Below, piece after piece: positions 54,711 through 64,000 of a stretch of 64,000 nt of DNA. Location: the NCBI GenBank assembly GCA_963576565.1, contig OY755044.1:50785847-50849846 (forward strand). Direction: 5' to 3'. Both the position numbers and the translations under genes were made by a program. Numbering within the stretch: position 1 is the stretch's first letter; every line of letters starts with the position of its first letter. The notes under the pieces were generated by a model. That model was not told the origin of the DNA. It saw only the letters and a program-made list of their open reading frames with translations, and searched no databases. The stretch is from Aspidapion aeneum. Its lineage: Eukaryota > Arthropoda > Insecta > Coleoptera > Brentidae.

Positions 54711-57000
54711 AAGTACTTTAAATGAGGCCCCACACACTCTAAGTAATTGGTAATTGCAAGGGGAGAATTCCCAAAGTGGTCGGTGCTGGCAATTGACTCT
54801 GGTGCACTTTGCTTGGAATCAGGTGAGTCTAAATAAACTAACTACTAAAGCCTCGTGACTTGAAGTTAAAAAAAAACAGAAACCGAGTGTCATTCAAACC
54901 AATGAGATTAAAAAAATATTTTTTGATCTGATGGATTCAAACATTGTGTCCCTGAATGACAGGTTTTCATAATTTGTCATTAAGAAACACTATTTTTTTT
55001 TTAACATTCTGATTTGACTGTTTTTTACTAAACACACTCTTGACTACCAATTTTCACTTGTGCCAAGTCAGAAAAAATTAAGAAAGCATGTTACATTGCC
55101 TTGGTTTTTTTAATTTTTAGTTAAAAAAGTTTTATTTACATTTTTTAATTTTAGAAAGCAGTTAAAAGAAATGAAGTACAAAGACCAGAAAGCATCCCAG
55201 AATGGGGCCCATTTGCTCACCCCTTGGAAATGTGAGCAAGGAAGCCAAAAAGGGGGTCTGCTTGCAATTGACTCCAACTCATTTTACACAATTTTTTTTT
55301 ATAATTATTAAAATTAAATTATATAATGTACAGGAAATTAAACATCTTTGCTTTAATACCACGAATGAATGGTAGTGGCGATTAGCACCCTTAAAGGATC
55401 TAACCTGGCACGTAGACATGCGTTTCTGGGTATGTTGTGCACAAATGTACGTATTGTGTATGACTCGGATAACAATTTAAATTCTATCTAGTAAATAGAA
55501 CCCAGTAGACTTCAAATTATATTTAAGGCCAGAAACTTAGTCATCATGATATACCACATAATGCCATAGTTATAGCCTTAGACCACTGGTGGGTCATATA
55601 CCTTTTGACATAATCAACAGGGTACGGAGAGCCACAATGTGCCTGCACTAGCTGTTACTTCCAAATAGGCTCCATATACCCTGTATGTGGTGATTTCCTG
55701 AATGGCCAGGTCACCAAATCCATTCAGAGAATCACCAGATTAACCCACCCCCCTCATATCTATATTTTTTTACATACTTGTCAAAGCTTGTCCATTACTA
55801 GACTACCCATGGGTCAAGGCTTCTTTAGTTAGCTCTTATGACAGGCCTGGGGGTTACCTTGGTGCTATTATGCATATTCATAATCTAAAAAAATCTGATA
55901 AGAAAGGGGCTTGCCTCTCCAACCCCCATGAATACACCATTGTATCAAATGTGTATTACATTGGTGAGTGGTCCAACAGAGGGGTTCCAGAGACACAACA
56001 AAAAGGAGGACAATTTAGATTTTTTGAACATACATTGTATAGACCTAAAAAATTAATTAGGCAGTATATGATTTTCTTGATGAAAAAAATACCTACTTTA
56101 AAATAAATGGAAATTCTTGAGAAATCATATTTATTACACAATAAGTATTACCAAAATAGTTTTTTTACTCAGTTACATAGATAATACACCAGAATGTGCC
56201 TTTGTATTTAAAGTTCTCTAGAAACAGGTGGGGGGAGGTGATAGCCTCCATCCTCTCTGGGATCACCACTGGTAAGGCAGACCTTAGTAGGAATAGGTAA
56301 AGGAAATTTTTGTTTTTAAGGTAGCTAGGTAAATAAAAAACAAGAAATTTATTTATTTAGTTATTCAACTGATAAACTGGGTTCTTAATGCCCAGGGTGC
56401 AACACCTTAGAGGGCCTAATACAATGGGTTAATACCTTATTTGTGAGCCTGGCCTGATTATGTGCTAAGGTAAACCAAGTCTACAGTACTCTACTAGTAT
56501 TTGTACACTTGCTGTCGGCAGCTCACATAGTGCACAATGGTGACAAAGTTAGTGCTTAATTATATATCATCTTTTAATGCTAGGCAGGCAGAAAAATGAA
56601 GGACTGATGTACCAAAATCAAGCATTATGTTTGGCCATGGTGCATTATGGTGTTATATAAACCAACCCTTGAGTTACACCAAAAAACAGACAGACTGATG
56701 AAAAAATTTTGACAGCACTTTTAAGGTTCACTCAGGACTGATAAGTACCAGGCAGGGACCCCTTGATTGGCCCCATTGTGCACTCCCTGACAAGGCATCG
56801 CATCAGGGTTTCAAGGAACCAGTCACTGTTTACCCAACTTTAGTTCCCTGTCAAAGATAAAGGGATACTCTAAAAGATGGGCAAATAAACTATCCTTTAT
56901 GGCTGTGAGTGGACATTTGTTTAAACAAACACCAAATTGCTTATTTAAAAAAAAAACACAACCACAGTTTAGGTTAGAAAAGAAAACAACAAACAGAAGG
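54711..57000. other. Unrecognised block with distinct composition
   Basis: This 2.3-kb stretch is visibly less AT-extreme, with many CCC/GGG, CCAGG and CTGG motifs. It repeats the phrase GGCAATTGACTC/GCAATTGACTCCAACTC (about 54790 and 55265). It has no long frame: the 78-codon frame at 55870-56106 has no familiar motif. It may be the body of a non-coding or strongly eroded mobile element, or a host non-coding gene. I cannot decide. Confidence 0.35.
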
Positions 57001-58820
57001 CACGGTCCGTAAAGAAACCGGTTGCGTAACTCGGTGTTTAGGGGGCCGGGTCGTGACGTCAGGGCTACGTCACAGTTTTTCTAGAAATCAGCAGTCAAAC
57101 GCTGTTTATATCGAAATTTCATCTTTTGCGAGGAAATTTTGAAATTTTTGGGTGTTTTCGTCTTGTAAGTGTTTAAATACCTGTTACGTGCTTACTATAA
57201 ATGTATTAAAAACTAAGTAAAAGAACTGGTGAGGTGTTAATTATAATTTAAATTTTAACAAACACAAATTTTTCTGTGTCGGTTGTTTCCTACCCATACA
57301 ATGTGGGTCATACAAGGTTACAAGGGGAGCTGGAAAATAGATCTTGGGAGGAATGGGAGGAATGGGTTTAATGTTTAAGATAACTTTTTGATAGTTATCA
57401 TCACAATCAGTATAGGCCAGGACAAAGATTATGAAATGAACTTTACATACACATAGAAAATTACTAATAGTTTAAAAAATACTCAACCTTTTAAGGCGCC
57501 AACTAAAAATAGTTCTTAAATGATGTACCTATTACACAGCATACCTACCTTTTCTTAAAAAAAAGTAATTTTAATATTTCTTAAAAATTGAGGAAAATAA
57601 TATTGCTGTTAATTTATTTTAAATATTTGATTTATTTTCCTAAAGTTAAAAATAACGAAAATATTCCAAATTCAAAATTAGGCTTAGACTACTTTCTACC
57701 AACTAAAATTAAAATACTTACGTAATTTTGAATTTAAAATGTCTTCGTTATTATTTTAAACTCTAGGCAAAAAATTTTTTGAAAAAATTTTTTTAGAGTT
57801 TAATGGCCTATCAAAAAAAAAAAAAATATAAAATACAGGGAATATAAATTTTTTAAAATGTTTTTGAAAAACTCAAAAACTCCAAAAAGCCAATTTTTTT
57901 TTAAAATTTGAGTATCTTAAACAGCACTAAAAATTCTACTAATTTGCCAATTTATACTTTTTGCTATTTTTAATAATAAAAAAATTAGCAATGGTGGACA
58001 CCATTAACGTATTAACCGGAGGAGACTAGGAAATAAACAAAAAAATCGGCCGTCTAGATAAACAATTTGTTTTAAAAAACATACTTCTGCAGAAAAGAAC
58101 TCATCGACTATTTTTGTTTGGTCCATAGAAAACTCTATTTCCTTTCTCTTTAAGAATCACCAAAATTATCCGATCTTTCCTTTACTTTTATTTCTTTTTT
58201 AAACCAATGCAACGGAAAAAGACGAAACTGTTCTTCTTACAAACCCTTACCAGAATAATTATACACCACCAAATATGGATATATAACAAGCGGTGATCAC
58301 TTTAACTTGTGCTTCCAGCATTTATTTTGCTACTCCTTCGTTTTCCTTTATTAAACCAGTGCGAGAGAAAAAAACAAAACTACTCTCGGTTACAGTCCCT
58401 CACTAAAACAAAGGAATTAGAAACATGCCGCAATCGTCTAGACCATCGTAAAGTATCTTATTTTGTTCCTCTTTTGTTAAACCGATGTAAAGGGTCAAAT
58501 GCGACGTTTTTGACCTGTCTCTTTACGGTTCGGAATTGTTTTCGTGTTTTTTCTTAAAATATATTTTCGATCTAGACTCAAAATTAATCTTAAAAGACTT
58601 TAAAATGGTGTGGGAGTGTATTTTGTGCTAAAATCTCGACCATCTCAATCCAGAAGTTTCGTTTTACAAGTAAGTTAAATAACTTGTTTGACCTTCAAAA
58701 CAAAACAAAGACCAGTGCCGTAGAAATCAATATAAAATCAGAACAAAAAATATTAGGCTATTATATAAATAATTGTTTATTTGTTAAAAGTGTTTAAACA
58801 TAAGTTTAGTTAAAAATGTA

Positions 58821-58860
58821 CAGGGTGTCCCAAATTTTGGGGTTTTGATATTTTTAACTG
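58821..58860. repeat. ACAGGGTGTCCC tip copy
   Basis: TACAGGGTGTCCCAAATTTT matches the tips at 26098 and 46131, but the following sequence differs, so this is either another subfamily or a short remnant. Confidence 0.55.
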
Positions 58861-59499
58861 AACTACGAGCCTTGATTTTCAACAGATAAGGTAAAAAAGG
58901 TGTCTTATTAATATGGAAAGTAATTTTTTTACGTATACCTTTTTTATTTAACCGTTTTTTTTGTGTAAACAGTTTTTTTTAGATTTGGATCGAGGCGATT
59001 TTTTAGATTGGGTTAGTCCTTTTTACCTACTCTGAATTTTTAAGGTTGTCTAACCTAAAATAAAATACACCAAGCTAAAAGCATCCTAATCAAACATCTA
59101 AAAAGTGTAAAGACGAGGTCTCTACATGCAGATTTGTTTTTAACCCTATAAAATGTCAGCAAAATTTTATATTCAAAAAATTTAAAAACAATAAACTATA
59201 GTTACCTACTTATTATTTTTTTCATTGTTAAATAAAATCCATTTCTAAGGATGATTGTAATAACCCAAAAATTGATTGCAATTTATTTAAAAACGAAAAG
59301 TAAATTTCGGCCCTGGTATCTAAATAACCCTATTTTTTAGATCATTTATAAAATATTTTTTGTTCCTTTTTTTTAACTATAAGCGAGACGATATAAATAT
59401 ATGTTTTTTTATTTAACTCATTTTAAATGTTAAATAAAAAAAGTTATTTTTCAAAATACTATCAGCATTAAGTGATGTGTTAAAAAATAAAACTGGCAA

Positions 59500-60710
59500 A
59501 TAAAATTAATTTTTTAAACGAAAATGATATTTTGTTCAAATTGCATTGCAAAAATATTCTGTTTAAAAGACAATTTGATTTGACATTTTGTTCAAAAATT
59601 ACTTTTTTAAATGACATTTTGTTCAAATGGCGTTTTGGTTGAAAACAGTTTGTTTTAAAACATCTTTTTCAAAAACATTTTGTTCAAACATCCACCTGAT
59701 AAAAAAACTTTTGGTTTGTTAAAAAATTAGTTTTTCGAATGACATTTTGTCGAATGGGGTTTTCTTTTGAAAACATTTTTTTTAAAACAAAATATTTTCG
59801 AATGACTTTTTTTTCAAACATTTTGTTTGAATGTCAATCTGATTGAAAACATTTTGTTAAAAAATATCTTTTCTTCATGACATTTTGTTCGAATGCAGTG
59901 GGTTTGTATGACATTTTTTTCAAATGACAGAAAGCATTGAGTTTAAATAATATAATGTTCAAATTTTTTAGTTTCAAAAATATTTTGTTCCAATGACGAT
60001 CTGATGGTACACTTTTATGAAAATATCTTTTTTATATTATATTTTTATGAAAAACATTTTGTTCAATGACATTTTGTTCAACATTTTTAAATGAGAATCT
60101 GTTCAAAAACATGTTCAACTGTGTTTTTAAAACATTTTGTTCAAATGATAATCTGACCGAAACCATTTTGTTCGAAACCATCTTTTTTAAGTGACATTTT
60201 GTTCGAGTTGCATTTTTTTCGAAAACATTTTGTTTGAGAATCTGATAGAAAACTTTTTGTTCAAAAATTGCTTACATTCATTTGACATTTTGTCAAATTG
60301 TTTTGTTCAAAATATCTTTTTTGAAGTTTGTTTGAAAGCAGTGTGATTGATTGGCATTTTTTTCGGAAACATTGTGATCGATATTATGTTCAAATGATCT
60401 CTTTTTTGAAAACATTTTTAATTTCTTGAAATGGATACATTTGCGATCAATTGATTAATGTTCAGTGTGGTTAGGTTAACAGGTTAGAATCAATTGATAA
60501 AGCTACCACCGATTGCGACCTCCCAAAAAGAGACACACAGGAGCTAGTTTTTCGAAGAGTTTTCTGTTTAAAGAAAATGTTTTTGAACCAAACGTTATTC
60601 AAACAAAATGTCATTCAAAAAAGATGTCTTTGAACAAATTGTTAAAAAAAAATATCAATTGAACAAAACATCATTCGAAAAAGATGTTTTTGAAAAACTA
60701 TAATAAAGCA
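59500..60710. repeat. Degenerate TTTTGTTCAAATGACA minisatellite with an inverted tail
   Basis: About 900 bases (59500-60430) are built of AACATTTTGTTCAAATGACA-type units with variants (TTCGAATG, CATCTTTTTTCAAA). After a 100-base spacer the units reappear in reverse complement (60540-60705, TTTGAACAAAATGTCATTC). The layout copies that of the array at 22810-24131 with a different unit. Confidence 0.85.
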
Positions 60711-62824
60711 ATTACCACAGAACAGAAATTGATAGGTTGCACGTTTTTCCAGTTTCTTTTCTAATGAAACTGCTGATGAAAACCGAGATGGTAGTACGAC
60801 GGAAGAAGTGTCGCATTAACTTTTCTCAAAATAACTCGCTTTAAAAAAGAGTTGTTTTTTAGGTACATATTTTTTGTAGGTTTTTGTAGACACACCTTTA
60901 ATCTTACTAAAAGGGACAAAACCACCGTCATAGGAGGCAGTAAATACAAATATATTTGCAAGAAATTTTAAATTCAAGGAAAATTGAAAAATGTAGAGTA
61001 GCATAACAAAAAAACTATTTTAGCTTTGACCATGGTTACTATCCTAATTAAAACAAATGAGTAAAAGTAACCCCACTAATGGGGTGCATCTTAATAAATC
61101 CCCAAAGTAAGCAAATTGTCTCCCCATCAAAGCAATAAATAGAGGATTTTTTCAAAAAAAGTCCAAAATATCCTTATCCAAATAGAGCTCCGTTACTTTT
61201 TTACAATATTATTACCAATTTTTCATAAAAAAAGGAACTAAAATTATATTTACTTTTTTATATACAAAAGAAAAGTAGGCACTACACATAGTATCTAGCT
61301 TTAAAATTGTAATAATGGGGGTGATCTAATTGTCGCTAGGAAAAAGAGAACCTTTAATGCCGTTTTCGGCTGCTGGAGACGACTTCACAATTCTCGGTGA
61401 GTGCCCCGGTTCGAAAATCAAGTGGGCTCTCAAGTTTTTATTAGAGCCTGACTCCTATTTTTAATGTACGACTTCTGTATTTGAGAACATAATCTCAACA
61501 ATGCTATTAATGTAAATTTTTATTGTCAATGGGTATCTATTCAGCTGTAAACTAAATTAAATTGCTTGTTTTAATAAGTTAGGTATTTACTTTTAATAAA
61601 TAAATATTTTGCCGCCGTCACTGGTAAATCGATCGACCATAAAGAATAAACATACGTCTGCTGTGTGTCGCACAGCGTTGCCATCGTCTTTCCAAAAAAT
61701 ATTTCTATTCTTTTCCAACTTATTGAAGCATCTAGGGGTCAAATCGAATTGTTTTGATGAATGAATTTTTGCCGTCTCCTCCGGTTAATACGTTAATGGT
61801 GGACACTTAACTTGGAACACTCTGTATAACGCTCAAGCAGGAGTGAAGTAATATTAGCCTTGCGTTACAGTCGATGTATTTTTTATGATATTTCTTGAAA
61901 ATGCGTTAAGTTGATCAAAAATCCTGAATCTTTGCGTTATGTTATTTATGAATGTTCCCTTACTGCCTTATTGACTAGTCATTTTAACATCCTTTTTAAA
62001 AAAAATTTTGATTACATTTTACACAAAAAAATCTAGTTTTAGTTATTTCCTACCCACCAAAAAAAAACCAATAATATGTGGCTAGTTTGCTTTAGAGTTC
62101 GGCGTAAAAATTTAATTAAATTGAACAAGAGAGTAGCAAAAGTATTTATAATCGTGTCCTGAATCTGATATTTATAAAACTATTGGAATTTTTATCATAA
62201 ATTTTTAAATTATTTAATTTTTTAATAAATTTTGGTATTTTTCCTGCTTTTAAATAGACCTATCTTTATTTCTCTCATAATGTAACGTATAGGTCTTTCT
62301 TTGTTGACCGTGGAGCACGCAAAATGCCGCGTCATTGGCTGGGAGTTACCACACAACCGGTTTCTTTACGAACCTTGGATCAGGCCTGACACAATTTGAC
62401 AATAAATCCTCCTTTTTTCAACAGTCATAATCGCACTGGTCTTCTGGCCAAGCATTGTAGGGGCTGTTCAAAAGTTTTGTAATAAACAGCTTAAAATACA
62501 AAATTGCTAAATTGCCGCTTTTTGTAGCTAAATAATAGGAATAAGAGCTTAAAATTTATGTTATTTAGCTAGCTAAATTTTAGCATGCTTATTAGCAATT
62601 ATTTAACTTTAAAAGAGCAAGTCCTGGGTAATATTACATCAATAGCCATTTTATCCATAAACACCCGCTATCAGAGAGGTTCTATAGCTAAAATAATTTC
62701 TAGACCACAGCTAGCTGTTTTACAGCAAAAACTAAGCTCTGACAACACTTTCACAGCAGAGTTTTTGCTTTTAAACTATGTGGTCCAGTTTGTGTTACTT
62801 GGGATTTAAAAGGACTTTGAAAAA

Positions 62825-63400
62825 ACAAACATTTTGGCGTAACTGCCCCTCGCCTGTGTGAAACGTGTCAAAATATGTCGACTGCCAAATTTATTCTTTT
62901 ACCATATTTGACAAATTTCACAAGTTTTGTGTAACCATAGCATATTCGAAAGGTCAAACATATTTTCTAAATTTTTTGATAAATTTGTATTTGAAGATGC
63001 CACGATCAAATGAAGATAAAGTTGAAATTATTTTTTTATGAGACATATGTAGATCTGTCTTTAAATGTATTGTTGAAAAGGCGTTTAGTTTTCCTATATC
63101 TTGTTCGCCCATAAAAAAATTATTTTAATTTTATCTTTATTTGATCGTGGCATTTTAAACACTTCAAACTGACGTCAAAATAATGTAGAAAAAATGTTTG
63201 ATGTAAGCAAGTGACAGCTACGTCAACTTGTCACTTTTTAAAAGACCTTTCGAAGCTATAGTTAGACCAAGCTTGTGAACTTTGTCAAAAATCGTAAAAC
63301 AATAAGTTTGACAGTCGATAGATTTTGACATGTTTTACATAGGCAAGGAACAGTTACACCAAAATGTTGACTATTCAAACACCTTTCAAACAAGATATCA
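62825..63400. repeat. Palindrome centred near 63070
   Basis: 62830-62950 (GTAACTGCCCCTCGCCTGTG, CTGCCAAATTTATTCTTTTA) mirrors 63280-63400. The inner pair GATGCCACGATCAAATGAAG (about 62995) mirrors TTTATTTGATCGTGGCATTT (about 63130). Confidence 0.8.
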
Positions 63401-63439
63401 CACAATAGGATTTTTGTTTAAAGCAAGAAACCTGAGAAT

Positions 63440-63740
63440 TTTAACGGAGACTGAAAAAATTTGTGTTGACAGGCTATAGCTTTTGACAGATTTGACGTAG
63501 AGAAATGACATTTATGTCAAAATGTTAGTTTTTCAAAGACCTTTATGACGAGGTATCACTCGATAGAAGTTTCAATTTGAAAATATTAAGTTGACCGCCC
63601 CTATGCCGCCCCATAATGTAGAGGCGTCACATCCGCCCTTTCAAAAAAAAATATATTTTAATGTTATTGATCACTGCCAAACATGGTTTAGTTATCTTCA
63701 ATAGTGCAGAAGATATTTGGGTGGACTCGGACTTTTCGGA
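63440..63740. repeat. Reverse copy of the 53405 repeat running into an ACAGGGTGTCC-like end
   Basis: 63440-63640 is the reverse complement of 53405-53640. 63650-63735 matches the reverse complement of 26100-26200 (GCCAAACATGGTTTAGTTAT, AAGATATTTGGGTGGACTCG) and ends GGATACACTGTA, a mutated tip. Confidence 0.7.
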
Positions 63741-64000
63741 TACACTGTACAATACAAAAATACAATAAACTGTTTTTTGGTAGCTAAATTATTATAGGTA
63801 TAGTTATGTTATTTTTGGGTATACATTTTATTGTTAGTTTACTAATCAAGACTTAACTAATTTTAAAGCAAAAACAATCTTGATTTTTAACATTATTTTG
63901 TGTAAGTTAATGGTTAAAAATATTCTTTCAACATAAAATACTCAGCAGCATATTTCATTTTTGACATTTTTGTACAAAATTCGTAAACATTAAAAGTGTT

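Larger units (their letters stand above)
57004..62374. repeat. Inverted repeat pair enclosing 5.4 kb, with a second pair inside
   Basis: GGTCCGTAAAGAAACCGGTT at 57004 is mirrored by AACCGGTTTCTTTACGAACC ending at 62374. Inside, GTGGACACCATTAACGTATT with AACCGGAGGAGAC (57993-58027) is mirrored at 61774-61807. The enclosed sequence shows no transposase. This looks like one element nested in another, or a fold-back series. Confidence 0.5.

Noticed and set aside
55870..56106. 78-codon frame in the unrecognised block
   Set aside because: No familiar motif, a shadow frame on the opposite strand and no splice or regulatory context. I would not call it a gene.
61370..61440. GGTTCGAAAATC, resembling a tRNA B box
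   Set aside because: The surrounding bases do not fold into acceptor, D, anticodon and T arms. It is only a short GAGTGCCC/GGGCTCTC hairpin.

Overview
The window looks like intergenic or intronic DNA from a large, repeat-rich insect genome. Beetle is my guess and is not demonstrated. The clues are an exon that reads as insect-type trehalase, runs of the insect telomere pentamer CCTAA, a Polinton/Maverick, an RTE-type LINE, a Ty3/Gypsy element, and many copies of a TA-flanked repeat starting ACAGGGTGTCCC. I see no bacterial gene, rRNA, tRNA or CRISPR array.

Layout. 1-3355: anonymous AT-rich DNA with dispersed repeats and an (AC)n tract. 3356-19258: a decayed Polinton with about 0.6-kb terminal inverted repeats and a 6-bp target duplication (one mismatch); a paralogous empty site lies at 23283-23330. 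Gene order: unknown protein and packaging ATPase (- strand); then on the + strand phospholipase A2/membrane-active protein, adenain-like protease, two small unknowns, penton-like and major capsid proteins; then protein-primed DNA polymerase B (-). All but the terminal unknown (4699-5229) and a small basic ORF (8243-8443) show frame damage. No integrase was found. A 3.7-kb fold-back element sits in its right end. 19610-22483: a dead RTE-type LINE. 22810-24131: inverted minisatellite arms around a CCGAA/CCTAA pentamer array. 24151-24469 (-): one trehalase exon, the only host coding sequence I can support.

24601-48345: a nest of three elements. The outermost has CCGGGTGG termini and a TA duplication, with its empty site visible at 1705-1865. 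Inside it lies an ACAGGGTGTCCC-ended element. Inside that lies a 16,663-bp Ty3/Gypsy element (26976-43638) with a GCAT target duplication, 3,220-bp LTRs that look almost identical, and intact gag and pol. Gag and pol are joined by a textbook -1 frameshift signal (GGGAAAC, 6-nt spacer, 12-bp broken stem). The LTRs themselves carry consensus splice sites and a 105-codon ORF, and gag lies 5.2 kb downstream of the primer-binding site.

48346-64000: no genes recognised. It holds more inverted repeats, a fold-back minisatellite (59500-60710), an unrecognised block with a different texture (54711-57000), and further ACAGGGTGTCCC relatives.

The most interesting object is the young, giant Gypsy element with its spliced-looking LTRs and frameshift signal. 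Next come the two insertions whose boundaries can be proved from empty sites inside the same window.
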